Assembly (NCBI RefSeq): GCF_041929205.1
Contig: NZ_JBHFNT010000054.1
Length of the DNA: 64,000 bases
From: Floridanema evergladense
GTDB lineage: Bacteria > Cyanobacteriota > Cyanobacteriia > Cyanobacteriales > Aerosakkonemataceae
Direction: 5' to 3' (one strand)
Shown here: one piece after another, positions 17,843-26,376 of the stretch
Layout: every line of letters begins with the position of its first letter
Position numbering within the stretch: the first letter of the stretch is position 1
The notes under the pieces: generated by a model
Told to the model about the DNA's origin: nothing
The model's input: the letters and a program-made list of their open reading frames with translations, nothing else
Databases searched by the model: none
Position numbers and translations under genes: made by a program

Positions 17843-18769
17843 ATGTCTAACTCTCAGCAACAACCGTCACCCCAAGAACCATTGAGCCTTGCCGATATTA
17901 TTCCTTACCAAGAAGCATTTAGCCCTAATTTATACAAACAGAGATTAGCAAAATTTTTGCTCTTTTTTGCCTTGTTTCCGCTTGCACTCAGCTGGTTAAT
18001 CAACATCACAGGTGTTGGTGGATCTTTGCGGCAAACAGCTGGGTTTTTAGGAATTTACTACGCTTGTATGTGGGGCGTAATTTTGCACGATCTAATTAAA
18101 CCACAGCGATTTTCTTGGAGCAATACTATTACCTGTGTAACATTTACCGCTTTAGTTGGCATTCCCATAGATTTATTTTTGCAACAAGTTCCTCCATTTA
18201 GCTTTCTTTATGCTGGAATCGATCGAGGTGGACTACTGACTTTAATTGGGTTTGTCTTCGGGGTGGGAGTGTTAGAAGAATTTGTAAAAGCTTTGCCAGT
18301 TTATTTATTTTTAATCCGTACAGGTAAAGTAATAGACCCTTACACAGCAGCATTTTATGGTGCAATGTCCGGTTTAGGATTTGCAATTTCTGAAGGGGTA
18401 AATTATTCAATTCAATATGCAATGGGATTAGGAGAAGGCATAACAGCAACATTTTTTGGCAATGTTGAACCAACAAATTTATTAGGCGAATATCTATTAG
18501 TTAGTACAATTCGCTTTATTTGTTTGCCCCTATTTCATGCAATTTGGGCAGGAATTTTTGGTTATTTTTTGGGGTTATCAGCTATGAGTAATTCCCAAAA
18601 AACTACAATTATGTTAATTGGCTGGGCAATTCCAGCTGTATTACATGGATTTTACAATACTTTTGCGGAAACTGCGATCGGTCTTTTTGTCATGGCATTC
18701 TCAATTTTGTTATTTCTCACCTATCTGCGAAATGGTCAAAAAATGAGTGGGCAATCATTGAATAAGTAG
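17843..18769 (+). CDS. PrsW-family intramembrane metalloprotease
   Basis: A 308-residue polytopic membrane protein with about seven to eight hydrophobic segments. The family motifs are visible: VLEEFVKALPVYLFL (EExxK), then AISEGVNYSIQY with its Glu, then CLPLFHAIWAGIFG and AVLHGFYNT with conserved His. PrsW-type proteases cleave membrane-bound substrates such as anti-sigma factors; the cyanobacterial substrate is unknown. The N-terminal 35 residues are cytosolic and Pro/Gln-rich. It is convergent with the phosphatase gene, with a gap of 10 bp. Confidence 0.85.
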   Translation: MSNSQQQPSPQEPLSLADIIPYQEAFSPNLYKQRLAKFLLFFALFPLALSWLINITGVGGSLRQTAGFLGIYYACMWGVILHDLIKPQRFSWSNTITCVTFTALVGIPIDLFLQQVPPFSFLYAGIDRGGLLTLIGFVFGVGVLEEFVKALPVYLFLIRTGKVIDPYTAAFYGAMSGLGFAISEGVNYSIQYAMGLGEGITATFFGNVEPTNLLGEYLLVSTIRFICLPLFHAIWAGIFGYFLGLSAMSNSQKTTIMLIGWAIPAVLHGFYNTFAETAIGLFVMAFSILLFLTYLRNGQKMSGQSLNK

Positions 18770-18779
18770 TAAATTAAAA

Positions 18780-20762
18780 TTACCTTTGTTTAATTATTAC
18801 TAATGTAATATCATCGAATACTTTTTGTTCGTTGATAAAATTCATTACATCATCAATCACAGCTTGACGAATTTCATCAGCTGACAGATGATAACTTTTT
18901 TGCAAAACTGTATAAAATCTTTCTATCCCGTACAGTTGATTTTCCCAATTTACAGCCTCAGTAATACCATCAGTATAAAGTACGGCAATTTCTCCCGATC
19001 GCAAAGTAATTTCTATCTGTTGAATAAACGGCGTAATATCCGGTTCTAACCCCAAAGGAAACCCCAAATCAAAAGTATCAAATCGTTCAATTTCTCCATT
19101 ATTTCGTACCACTATTAACTCTTCATGTTGTCCACTTAAACGCATTATTCCCGCCTCATATTCCAGCAGCAATAAAGTCATATTCTTAGGCGATTTCATC
19201 CGACTAGTGTTGCGATAAATTATTTGGTTCAAAGCATTTAGAAACTTCACTGGATCTGTTTCTTCTATGGTTAGCAAAGTTCGCACAGCTGTCTGTGCCA
19301 TAATCATCACTACACCACTTTCTAACCCATGACCTGTAACATCCCCAATCCCAATTTTAACTTTACCATTTTGTTGAAGAACATCATAATAATCACCGCC
19401 AACTTCATAAGCAGGTGCCATAAAACCAGAAATATCAAGTTCTGTAATTTCTTTAAGTTCCTCTTCTTTAGGTAAAATCATTTCTTGTAATTGTCTGGCA
19501 ACTTCTAACTCAGCACTCATGCGTAAATTCTCTTTTTTCAGTAGTTCATTTAAGCGAGTCACTTCTTCGTTAGAGTAGCGCAAAGCAGTAGCTATTTTAT
19601 TAAAAGAATTCACCACCTGACCAAGTTCATCTTTATTTTCTAGCGTGATGTTTCCGCCAACAAAACCACTAGTCATTTGTTTAGCAGCTTCGTCTAGATG
19701 CTCTACTGTCAGCATAACTGCTTTGTAAAAAGCAATCCAAAGGTAAATAACTATTCCAGAAATTAACGAAACAAAAATTAAAATTAATTTTTGTCTTATT
19801 ATCAAGTATTTAATTCTAGCTTCTAAAATTTTATTTAAGCTTTGGGAAATCTCATTTTCTAATTTAGAGCTTAACTTTAAAGTTTGATCGGCTTGATGTA
19901 TGTAATTAAGTGGTTGTACATTGGCGTATGGACTAGTGAGTATATCAAGTTGTTTATTTAATGTTTTAGTAGTTAGTAGAAGCTCTTGTAAATCCTGATT
20001 AACTCTGAACCGCAATTTTTTGGAATTAGATTGATTAAAAGATACTTCTAAATTACGAGATAAATCTTGAGTATAATCTTTTAATAAACCTGATAACTGC
20101 ACTAATCTACCTCGCTCCTCTGGGGTGATTTCTTCATTACGATTAATACTATTACCAAGAATTTTAATTTCAATTAAAGTTCTTTGAATTAAAGGAAGTT
20201 TAGCGAGAATAGCATCACTGAAATAATAGGCATCTAGATAAGGGTCTAAAATTAAATTAGAACTTTCTCCAATTTTTGCGGTGAGATCGTAAGTTTGTGC
20301 GATCGCTCGATTATAAAAAACATCCTTAGTCTCTGGACTCCAAATATGATAATTTTCTTGTAACTGCTCCCAGGTACTTTTAATTTCATTCAAGTCATTA
20401 GTAGTTATTAATTTATTTCCCCATTCCTTATCTTTTTCTATTAAAATTTGAAAACTTTCCTCGGTTTTGTGATTAGCTTCTCTACTCTTACTTCGCTGAA
20501 ATTCAGAATTAAACTTATACTTTAACTCTTGCTCAATTAAATAATTTTCAAATATAGAGCTTCTCAGGTTACGTAAATATTGCAAATACTTAATTCCATA
20601 AGTTTGCTTTTGAGTAAAATCAATCCGAATATTAGTTTCTAACAACAATAAATACATAATTAAACATAAAGGTAAAGCCAGCAATACAGTAATTAAAGTA
20701 AACTTTTGCGGATACTTAAGTTGGTTCATCAAATAAACAGCTGGTCTAAAAAGTTTCTTCAT
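18780..20762 (-). CDS. Membrane-bound HAMP-SpoIIE serine phosphatase
   Basis: A 660-residue sensor phosphatase. A membrane helix near residues 20-42 and another near 327-348 flank a large helical extracytoplasmic domain. HAMP follows (AVMLTVEHLDEAAKQMTSGF), then a coiled coil, then a PP2C/SpoIIE catalytic domain from about 440. Metal-binding motifs are VGGDYYDVL, IGIGDVTGHGLESGVVM and VLYTDGITEAV. Such proteins dephosphorylate STAS-type anti-anti-sigma proteins in partner-switching. No partner gene is adjacent. The gene ends 10 bp from the convergent PrsW gene and is followed upstream by about 200 bp of AT-rich DNA. Confidence 0.88.
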   Translation of the reverse strand: MKKLFRPAVYLMNQLKYPQKFTLITVLLALPLCLIMYLLLLETNIRIDFTQKQTYGIKYLQYLRNLRSSIFENYLIEQELKYKFNSEFQRSKSREANHKTEESFQILIEKDKEWGNKLITTNDLNEIKSTWEQLQENYHIWSPETKDVFYNRAIAQTYDLTAKIGESSNLILDPYLDAYYFSDAILAKLPLIQRTLIEIKILGNSINRNEEITPEERGRLVQLSGLLKDYTQDLSRNLEVSFNQSNSKKLRFRVNQDLQELLLTTKTLNKQLDILTSPYANVQPLNYIHQADQTLKLSSKLENEISQSLNKILEARIKYLIIRQKLILIFVSLISGIVIYLWIAFYKAVMLTVEHLDEAAKQMTSGFVGGNITLENKDELGQVVNSFNKIATALRYSNEEVTRLNELLKKENLRMSAELEVARQLQEMILPKEEELKEITELDISGFMAPAYEVGGDYYDVLQQNGKVKIGIGDVTGHGLESGVVMIMAQTAVRTLLTIEETDPVKFLNALNQIIYRNTSRMKSPKNMTLLLLEYEAGIMRLSGQHEELIVVRNNGEIERFDTFDLGFPLGLEPDITPFIQQIEITLRSGEIAVLYTDGITEAVNWENQLYGIERFYTVLQKSYHLSADEIRQAVIDDVMNFINEQKVFDDITLVIIKQR

Positions 20763-20971
20763 AAATTTACTAAAAAATTAACAATTTTAATTATTAAATT
20801 ATTTCTATTGTAGACAATAATGTGATAAAATTTTTAGAACAAATATATCATAGCTAAAAAACTCGGTAACTTTTCCAGAAACGGGTTGATTGAGTATAAA
20901 GGTCAAAGGGGAAGGAGAGATATTTTTTCTCCCATCCCCCTTTTACCTGAAATTTGGCATTACTAAGTCAA

Positions 20972-21340
20972 TCAATTTGGATAGCGATAAACAGGTAACT
21001 CGTCTACTCGCATTTCAAATGGTGCAGCTTTACTTCCAGGCGAAGAAACTCTTATTTTGCCTTTTTTGGCTATGCGTTTGAGTACAACGCCTATTTTCAC
21101 TAAAGATTTTAAAACTTGCCAGTTAACTATTTGATCTGGACATTCAATAATTAGCGTTGGTGCTTCGCTATAAGTGGTAATATACCACTCACAATTAGAA
21201 AGCAATGCTTGCTGTTGGGGATGACAAGCATCATAAAAATATTTAGCAAGCATCTCTTCCAATTGTAGACGTTGCAAAGTATCGTCCAAGCCGGAAGCAT
21301 TAGGTGGTAAATCTTCAAATGGTAGAGAAGAATGATTCAT
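20972..21340 (-). CDS. Conserved protein of the nif minus-strand arm, unknown
   Basis: A 122-residue soluble protein, last gene of the run nifP to here. The sequence has LQLEEMLAKYFYDACHPQQQALLSNCEWYITTYS, then a basic, Val/Ile-rich segment (LKRIAKKGKIRVSSPG). I do not recognise a domain. GGGGA precedes the ATG. It lies 17 bp after the ArsC-like gene, which suggests coexpression with nitrogen-fixation genes. Confidence 0.6.
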   Translation of the reverse strand: MNHSSLPFEDLPPNASGLDDTLQRLQLEEMLAKYFYDACHPQQQALLSNCEWYITTYSEAPTLIIECPDQIVNWQVLKSLVKIGVVLKRIAKKGKIRVSSPGSKAAPFEMRVDELPVYRYPN

Positions 21341-21357
21341 AGTAATTCCCCATCTCT

Positions 21358-21777
21358 TTAATCAGAGATTGCTGTTTTGGTACGGGGACAAGTTTCTAAG
21401 TCTTGATGCACAGGAACTTCAGCTTTTAAACCAATCCAAGCGTTAATTTTTTCTAAGTTAAATCCCACTGTCTGCACATCGCCAACTTGGATCAATGGAC
21501 GGCGAATTAATAAAGGATCTGCCATCATTAATTCTAAAGCTGTATCTTCATCTAAAAACTCAGGATTTACGTCGCCTGATTTAACGCGAGGTGCGGTGTA
21601 ATTAAACCACTCTTTAACAGGCAAATTTCCAAAAAAAGGACGTAGTTTTTCTTTAGTCCAAGTAGTAGTTAAGAGATTTTCAGGTTGTACTTGGTGTCCA
21701 GCTTCTAAGAGTAAAGCTTTCTGTTTTTTGTTGTTGGTACAACCTGGCTTTTCGTAGAAAATTACAGTAGACATCAT
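21358..21777 (-). CDS. ArsC/Spx-like nitrogenase-associated protein
   Basis: A 139-residue thioredoxin-fold protein of the ArsC family. It starts VIFYEKPGCTNNKKQKALLLEAGH, where the single Cys followed by TNN matches the 'nitrogenase-associated protein' branch (TIGR01616). Later blocks are KEWFNYTAPRVKSG and MMADPLLIRRPLIQVGDVQTVGF. These proteins occur in nif clusters of several phyla; the function is undefined and may concern redox or sulfur handling. Two adjacent ATGs are possible starts. It follows the thioredoxin-like ferredoxin gene by 28 bp. Confidence 0.8.
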   Translation of the reverse strand: MMSTVIFYEKPGCTNNKKQKALLLEAGHQVQPENLLTTTWTKEKLRPFFGNLPVKEWFNYTAPRVKSGDVNPEFLDEDTALELMMADPLLIRRPLIQVGDVQTVGFNLEKINAWIGLKAEVPVHQDLETCPRTKTAISD

Positions 21778-21805
21778 AGGTTAATTGGGGTGAACTAGGT
21801 TAGGA

Positions 21806-22426
21806 TTAAGTCAAGGGAAATTGTTGATAGCTGTACATGGTTGGTGAGAGTTTATCAGCTAACAAATCAACAATTTTTTCAGGAGACATTTTGCTACAGC
21901 GAACTTTTCCTGGCATTAAAAGGACGTTAGGTGCAGAGGAACAACATTTTAAACATCCGGTATATTCAATGACTACTTGATTTTGCAAACCCCGATCGCA
22001 CAAAGCTGCTTCTAGTTGTTGACTCAGCTTTTTACCACCCCGCTTCATGCAACCGGATTTTTTACACATTAATAACTTAATTTTTTTAGATTTAGGAGTT
22101 GCTTCTACAATATCTACTGTTGGTAAGCAGTCATTATGGCAATCCTTTTCGGAACATTCACTAACTTTATTAACTTGATACGCTATTAATTTAGGTAAAT
22201 CTGTAAAATCCTTTTGTTTTTTTTCTCCCGATACTTCAATGCGATCGCCAGGAATTAAAACCTGTTTAATTTTTACCCTAGTTTCTTTCGGTAATTTAAC
22301 TTGCAACACATTATTTTCCACCGCAATTCGCAAAGATTTAATTTTCCCACTGGACTTTTGTTCAAAACCTAAAAACTGTCCTTCCAAAAAGAAGCTTGAC
22401 TGAGGTTGAAAACTACACATATCCAT
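21806..22426 (-). CDS. Thioredoxin-like [2Fe-2S] ferredoxin-domain protein
   Basis: A 206-residue protein. The N-terminal half (about 1-90) is a beta-rich, OB-like region with PGDRIEVSGEKKQK. The C-terminal half is a thioredoxin-like 2Fe-2S ferredoxin domain: LLMCKKSGCMKRGGKKL, then EYTGCLKCCSSAPNVLLMPG. The cysteine spacing fits a cluster ligand set. Between them is an additional Cys group (CSEKDCHNDC). It may carry electrons for nitrogenase or assembly, judging only from its place in the nif arm. AGGAG lies 9 nt before the start. Confidence 0.75.
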   Translation of the reverse strand: MDMCSFQPQSSFFLEGQFLGFEQKSSGKIKSLRIAVENNVLQVKLPKETRVKIKQVLIPGDRIEVSGEKKQKDFTDLPKLIAYQVNKVSECSEKDCHNDCLPTVDIVEATPKSKKIKLLMCKKSGCMKRGGKKLSQQLEAALCDRGLQNQVVIEYTGCLKCCSSAPNVLLMPGKVRCSKMSPEKIVDLLADKLSPTMYSYQQFPLT

Positions 22427-22560
22427 CGGGGTGACTCCTAAATCTTTACAAATGTGGACGCAGAATTTATCTCATTAAGTTTGTTGTAGCGACTTTAGTC
22501 GTACATTCCTAAATCAAAGGACTCAGGACTTACGCAGTGACGCTATCAGGTAGGTGGAAT

Positions 22561-22587
22561 GGTGCGTTAGTCATAACGTAACGCACC
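22561..22587. repeat. REP-like hairpin GGTGCGTTA/TAACGCACC
   Basis: A 9-bp perfect inverted repeat with a 9-nt loop in the spacer before nifT's 3' end. A relative (GCGTTAATAACGC) is at 49634-49650. It is a common dispersed hairpin in cyanobacteria and may also act as a terminator. Confidence 0.65.
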
Positions 22588-22602
22588 CTACAAAAATTCA
22601 AC

Positions 22603-22809
22603 TTAGTCGCGGATTACCTTAGCCTCTACAGTCATTGGTAAAGATAAAGTATCGGTCAAATCAGGAATTACTAATTCCCAACCATTTGCTAAAACGAAAT
22701 GTTTGCCTTCCGAAACTTCCTTTTCGCTGACAACTTCCTCTTCTAAATCTTTCTTGGGTACATAAGCAATTAAATGTCCATCGCAATTATGACGCAACAT
22801 TACTTTCAT
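22603..22809 (-). CDS. nifT: NifT/FixU nitrogen fixation protein
   Basis: A 68-residue protein of the NifT/FixU family. It starts MKVMLRHNCDGHLIAYVPKKDLEE and continues LANGWELVIPDLTD, as expected. The exact role is unknown; mutants elsewhere show little phenotype. It overlaps the nifZ 3' end by 23 bp, and a GGAGG precedes its ATG. Length matches the family. Confidence 0.9.
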   Translation of the reverse strand: MKVMLRHNCDGHLIAYVPKKDLEEEVVSEKEVSEGKHFVLANGWELVIPDLTDTLSLPMTVEAKVIRD

Positions 22810-23077
22810 AAAATTCCTCCACTAGTTCCAATTCTTTTTTCCGGCAACCAACTATGACACCTCTTTCTACAAAATGTACTGCATAAATATAGTACATTTG
22901 CAAATAGTCACCTATACCAACTATGTATCCCGTATCTCCTTTTTTTGCTAAAGTTTCTCCGATTTCTTTATTAGGAAAAGTTCCATCATTACGGATTAAC
23001 TTTTTCACCCTCACCTTATCTTCCATATCAAAGGCAGGTGGACCATATAGTTCATTTTCTTCTGATGCCGATCCCAT
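22787..23077 (-). CDS. nifZ: NifZ, nitrogenase P-cluster maturation protein
   Basis: A 96-residue NifZ. The block GPPAFDMEDKVRVKKLIRND is followed by GTFPNKEIGETLAKKGDTGY and the ending YIYAVHFVERGVIVGCRKKELEL, all hallmarks. NifZ helps form the second P-cluster in NifDK. The start has AAGGAGGA 8 nt upstream. It overlaps nifV by 26 bp at its start and nifT by 23 bp at its end, so the three are translationally coupled. Confidence 0.92.
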   Translation of the reverse strand: MGSASEENELYGPPAFDMEDKVRVKKLIRNDGTFPNKEIGETLAKKGDTGYIVGIGDYLQMYYIYAVHFVERGVIVGCRKKELELVEEFYESNVAS

Positions 23078-24200
23078 GAGCCATCCTCCTTGTATTAACT
23101 AAATCCAACAATTCTTCAATAGTCAAACCGCGTTTTACTTGTCCTGAAAGCTGACGCACTTTTTCTAAAAGTGACTCTATTTCCTCTGGTTCAAGAACAA
23201 TATTATGCTGTTCTAAAACCTTAATTAGTAAATGCCTCCCTGAATGTTTTCCCACTACTAAACGCCGTTCCCAACCTACTTCTTCTGGAGCGAAAGGTTC
23301 ATAAGTTAAGGGATTTTTCAATACACCGTGAGCGTGAATTCCTGACTCGTGAGCAAAGGTATTTTGACCGACAATTGCTTTCCAAGGGGGAACTTCATTT
23401 CCTGATGCTTTGGCGACTAATTGTGAGAGTTCTTGAAACTTGCGGGTGTTGATTCCGAGATCCATTGCGTAAACTCGTTTCAACCCCATGACTACTTCTT
23501 CTAAAGCAGCATTACCTGCTCTTTCTCCCAATCCATTAACAGTAGTATTGACTGATTTTGCGCCAGCTAAAATTCCGGCGATCGCATTTGCAGTTGCCAT
23601 CCCCAAATCATTATGGGTGTGCATTTCCACAGGAATTTCTAACTGCGAAACTAACTGTTTTACTTTCGCGTAAGTACTAAAAGGATCGAGTATTCCTACA
23701 GTATCACAAAACCGAAATCTAGAAACACCTAATTCTTGAACCAATAGTGCTACATCTAACAAAAAATTATCATCTGCTCTCGAAGAATCCTCACCCCCAA
23801 CTGAAACAAACAAACCTTTATCTAAGGCAAAGTTAACACTATCTTTCAGTCGGGATAAGATTAACTGCCATTGTCCCTGAAATTTGGCTTCTATTTGAAT
23901 TTCCGAGACAGGAATCGAAATATGAACTCGTTGCAAACCACAAGCTATAGAAGCTTCAATATCAGCTAAAACTGCACGGTTCCAACCCAGAAGTTTGGCA
24001 GACAACCCAGCTTTTACTACTTGAAAAATCGCCTTTTGTTCTTCTTTCCCCATCGCTGGAATGCCTATTTCTAATTCTTGCACTCCAATGCTGTCGAGGA
24101 AAATCGCGATCGCCAATTTCTCTTCTAAAGTAAAAGCCACGCCAGCGGCTTGTTCGCCATCTCGGAGAGTCGTATCATTAATCTGAACAATTTCACTCAT
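23052..24200 (-). CDS. nifV: Homocitrate synthase NifV
   Basis: Condenses acetyl-CoA with 2-oxoglutarate to homocitrate, the organic acid of FeMo-cofactor. TIM-barrel features are INDTTLRDGEQAAGVAF at residues 7-23, EIGIPAMG, HISIPVSEIQ, MHTHNDLGMATANA with the metal His pair, and ESGIHAHGVLKNP near 290. About 382 residues, normal. I chose the ATG at 24200; a TTG at 24212 would add four residues and neither has a good ribosome binding site. It is followed directly by nifZ and preceded by a DUF2949 gene. Confidence 0.93.
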   Translation of the reverse strand: MSEIVQINDTTLRDGEQAAGVAFTLEEKLAIAIFLDSIGVQELEIGIPAMGKEEQKAIFQVVKAGLSAKLLGWNRAVLADIEASIACGLQRVHISIPVSEIQIEAKFQGQWQLILSRLKDSVNFALDKGLFVSVGGEDSSRADDNFLLDVALLVQELGVSRFRFCDTVGILDPFSTYAKVKQLVSQLEIPVEMHTHNDLGMATANAIAGILAGAKSVNTTVNGLGERAGNAALEEVVMGLKRVYAMDLGINTRKFQELSQLVAKASGNEVPPWKAIVGQNTFAHESGIHAHGVLKNPLTYEPFAPEEVGWERRLVVGKHSGRHLLIKVLEQHNIVLEPEEIESLLEKVRQLSGQVKRGLTIEELLDLVNTRRMAHGIGIRRK

Positions 24201-24214
24201 GGTACTGCACAAGT

Positions 24215-24430
24215 TTAAAGTTTGAAATCTTTATGGGTCTGCATTTCTAGCCAATCGAAAATTTTGGTTAACTGCTCGATCGAAATTAATCCATACTGCC
24301 AAAGTAACATCGGCAAAGGGTCATGCCACTGCTGATGAGTACGGAGTGCCATTGCGATCGCAGAACTAGAGATTTCTAAATCATACTGGAGAAAGTTTAT
24401 CAATTCGTTAAACTTAAAACTGCGATCCAT
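24215..24430 (-). CDS. DUF2949-family small protein
   Basis: A 71-residue helical protein. FNELINFLQYDLEISSSAIAMALRTHQQWHDPLPMLLWQYGLISIEQLTKIFDWL matches the DUF2949 pattern, a family found in cyanobacteria. The role is unknown. The ATG at 24430 has GAGGTG 5 nt upstream. Gene spacing to nifV (14 bp) suggests an operon from nifP to the end of this arm. Confidence 0.8.
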   Translation of the reverse strand: MDRSFKFNELINFLQYDLEISSSAIAMALRTHQQWHDPLPMLLWQYGLISIEQLTKIFDWLEMQTHKDFKL

Positions 24431-24457
24431 AACCACACCTCGCGTACTTGGATTAAA

Positions 24458-24733
24458 TTAACTAGAATTACTTAAATCTCTGGGAATTTTAGTTTGCCAG
24501 CAGCGCTCTAACCAATCAATCAATTCCCCACGAGAAGCAATAAATTGCTGCACAGTACTGCGAACTAAAATTGCTTCAATACCGTTATTTACATCAACTC
24601 GCAGAGAACCATCATTAGGACACCAACAAGAAATCATTAACTCTTGCAAGCGATGATAAACTTGCCAACGATTCGGACGAGAAATCTCGACAATCTGACT
24701 AGCTAAAGGGGGAACATTATGAGAGTCAAACAT
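24458..24733 (-). CDS. Asr1405/Asl0597-type conserved cyanobacterial protein
   Basis: A 91-residue protein with RWQVYHRLQELMISCWCPNDGSLRVDV and a C-terminal QQFIASRGELIDWLERCWQ. This resembles the Asr1405/Asl0597 family that sits between nifP and nifV in other cyanobacteria, as I recall. Two or three Cys are present but no obvious metal site. It overlaps the nifP end by 8 bp. Function unknown. Confidence 0.75.
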   Translation of the reverse strand: MFDSHNVPPLASQIVEISRPNRWQVYHRLQELMISCWCPNDGSLRVDVNNGIEAILVRSTVQQFIASRGELIDWLERCWQTKIPRDLSNSS

Positions 24734-25511
24734 AATTTTCTTGATTGATTCTCGGTAAATTTTTCAGTTCTTTTACTTGTTGCTCCAATTGCTCAATGCG
24801 ATCGAGTAAACTGCGAATTACAGTTGCTTCCGTATCAGGTAACTTGCCATGCTCTAACGGACAACCTTTACCCTGCTTAGAAACAATTCGCCCCGGAATT
24901 CCCACCACCGTGCAATCAGTAGGAACATCGCGCAGCACAACCGAACCAGCACCAATGCGGACATTATCGCCAACGCGGATATTACCCAGCACTTTCGCGC
25001 CAGCACCCACCACCACATTGTTTCCTATAGTAGGATGGCGTTTACCGCTTTCTTTTCCCGTACCACCGAGAGTAGCGCCTTGATAAATTAGCGAGTAATC
25101 GCCAACGATCGCAGTTTCGCCAATCACTACCCCCATGCCATGATCGATAAACACACCTTGACCGATCGTTGCACCCGGATGAATCTCAATTCCCGTGAAC
25201 AACCTGCCAACGTGCGAAATCAGGCGCGGGAAAAAACTTACCTCGTGTTTGTACAACCAATGAGCAACGCGATGCAAACACAGAGCATGAAAACCAGGGT
25301 AACAGATAATCACCTCCAGCCAATTCCGCGCCGCTGGATCTCGCTCAAAGATAATCCGAAAATCTGTCAGTATTGCTTTGAATCCCGAAGAATCGCTTTT
25401 TTCTGAACCAGATCCAGGAGTCTCAGAACTAGGAGAACGCCTCAAACTCTGGTGTTGAGATACTTTGTCAGTCGGTTTGGTGAAAGGCAGTAGCATCGAC
25501 AGAGGAACCAA
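24726..25511 (-). CDS. nifP: Serine O-acetyltransferase NifP
   Basis: Acetylates serine, the first step of cysteine synthesis, providing sulfur for nitrogenase clusters. The N-terminal helical domain (ILTDFRIIFERDPAARNWLEVIICYPGFHALCLHRVAHWLY) is followed by left-handed beta-helix repeats (IHPGATIGQGVFIDHGMGVVIGETA and on). The active-site His pair is in the canonical place. 261 residues is slightly long because of a 45-residue Ser/Pro-rich N-terminus. A TTG at 25511 has AGGAG 8 nt upstream; an ATG at 25496 is the alternative. It is divergent from nifB, with the direct-repeat array upstream. Confidence 0.88.
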   Translation of the reverse strand: MVPLSMLLPFTKPTDKVSQHQSLRRSPSSETPGSGSEKSDSSGFKAILTDFRIIFERDPAARNWLEVIICYPGFHALCLHRVAHWLYKHEVSFFPRLISHVGRLFTGIEIHPGATIGQGVFIDHGMGVVIGETAIVGDYSLIYQGATLGGTGKESGKRHPTIGNNVVVGAGAKVLGNIRVGDNVRIGAGSVVLRDVPTDCTVVGIPGRIVSKQGKGCPLEHGKLPDTEATVIRSLLDRIEQLEQQVKELKNLPRINQENYV

Positions 25512-25652
25512 CGCTGTTCTCCTGCTTATAACAAATCGATTTTGCAGGGTGCGATCGTTCTGAGTGGATTGGAATTATTAGACTTATTAACCTTGCACTC
25601 AAAGTCCTCAAACCCTCTCTATTTAATAGATAAAAAAAACTTTGGGGGTAGG

Positions 25653-25711
25653 GGGTCGAGTATTTTTCCCATCAGGTACAAGTATTTTTTACTAGGGGTA
25701 CTGGCATTTTT
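25653..25711 (-). promoter_or_regulatory. Direct-repeat array upstream of nifP (candidate nif activator sites)
   Basis: Three related 15-16-mers begin at 25653 (GGGTCGAGTATTTTT), 25674 (AGGTACAAGTATTTTT) and 25696 (GGGTACTGGCATTTTT). Spacing is 21 and 22 bp, about two helical turns. Read toward nifP the unit is AAAAATACTNGTACCC, and the array ends 141 bp from the start codon. The same unit and period occur before nifB and fdxB. Identity as a CnfR element is inference. Confidence 0.65.
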
Positions 25712-25807
25712 GTACTCAAAATCTAACCCCAACCTCCTTAACTGGTAAGGGTTTCAGCCTAATATCATTATTAAAAAAATCTGTACTCACAAGTCAGATT
25801 TACTAGG

Positions 25808-25925
25808 GTACTGGGGACTCTTGACTAGGGACTGGGATTCCTGATAAACCTCCTCGTTCCTCGTTTCCTCGTTCCCTCGTTCCCTCGTTTCCTCGTTCCC
25901 AGGTTCCACCTGGGAATAAAAGCCG
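25808..25925. repeat. STRR and CTCGTTCC tandem repeats in the nifP-nifB spacer
   Basis: GGGGACT-type units are followed by seven or so CTCGTTCC/CTCGTTTCC units and a hairpin TTCCCAGG/CCTGGGAA. The last hairpin resembles the one at 42032-42056. Confidence 0.7.
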
Positions 25926-25933
25926 GGAGGTTC

Positions 25934-26012
25934 CAATACCGCTCGGTTAAGGGTAGGGGCGTTCGCGTAGCGTGCCCCTACAAAGGGGAAAATCGTTAAC
26001 CGAGCAGTATTG
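25934..26012. repeat. MITE-like palindromic element in the nifP-nifB spacer
   Basis: CAATACCGCTCGGTTAA (25934-25950) pairs with TTAACCGAGCAGTATTG (25996-26012), with one mismatch. An inner pair TAGGGGC/GCCCCTA lies inside. The 79-bp unit has no coding capacity and looks like a non-autonomous inverted repeat element. Confidence 0.7.
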
Positions 26013-26031
26013 CGGGAGGTTCTACCTCCCC

Positions 26032-26106
26032 CAGTCCCCAGTCCTCAGTCCCCAGTCCCCAGTCCTCAGTCCCCAGTCCCCAGTCCCCAGTCCCCAGTCC
26101 CCAGTC
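26032..26106. repeat. STRR heptanucleotide array (CCCCAGT)
   Basis: About ten tandem copies of CCCCAGT with interspersed CCTCAGT. It lies between the palindromic element and the nifB promoter. Confidence 0.85.
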
Positions 26107-26170
26107 ACACGAGAGGAACGAGAGATAACTAAAAGCTTTTTGCCTTTCCAAATTGAGTGTAACAAATTTT

Positions 26171-26184
26171 GTCACAATGACTAC
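26171..26184 (+). promoter_or_regulatory. Possible NtcA-type site upstream of nifB
   Basis: GTC-N8-TAC differs by one base from the NtcA consensus GTA-N8-TAC. A TATTTT (26205-26210) lies about 20 bp further, near where a class II -10 box would be. Chance matches to such a short pattern are frequent, so this is tentative. Confidence 0.3.
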
Positions 26185-26376
26185 CATTTAAATTATTAAA
26201 GTGCTATTTTAGATACAGAACCAAAGAGTGATTTGCAAATCGCACAACTGGAGTGACTAAAAACTCTGCTCCAAAGCTACTTTTAAATAGATTTTGAGTA
26301 CAGGGTTGGAGAGCAAAAACCAGGCAGGAAAAACCCTCAAACCTTTGATATATAAAGGTTTACGCCTGAGTACAAG

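Noticed and set aside
25996..26187. Open frame coding GDWGLGT repeats on the minus strand
   Set aside because: It is made by translating STRR DNA (GGGGACT) and has no ribosome binding site or family.
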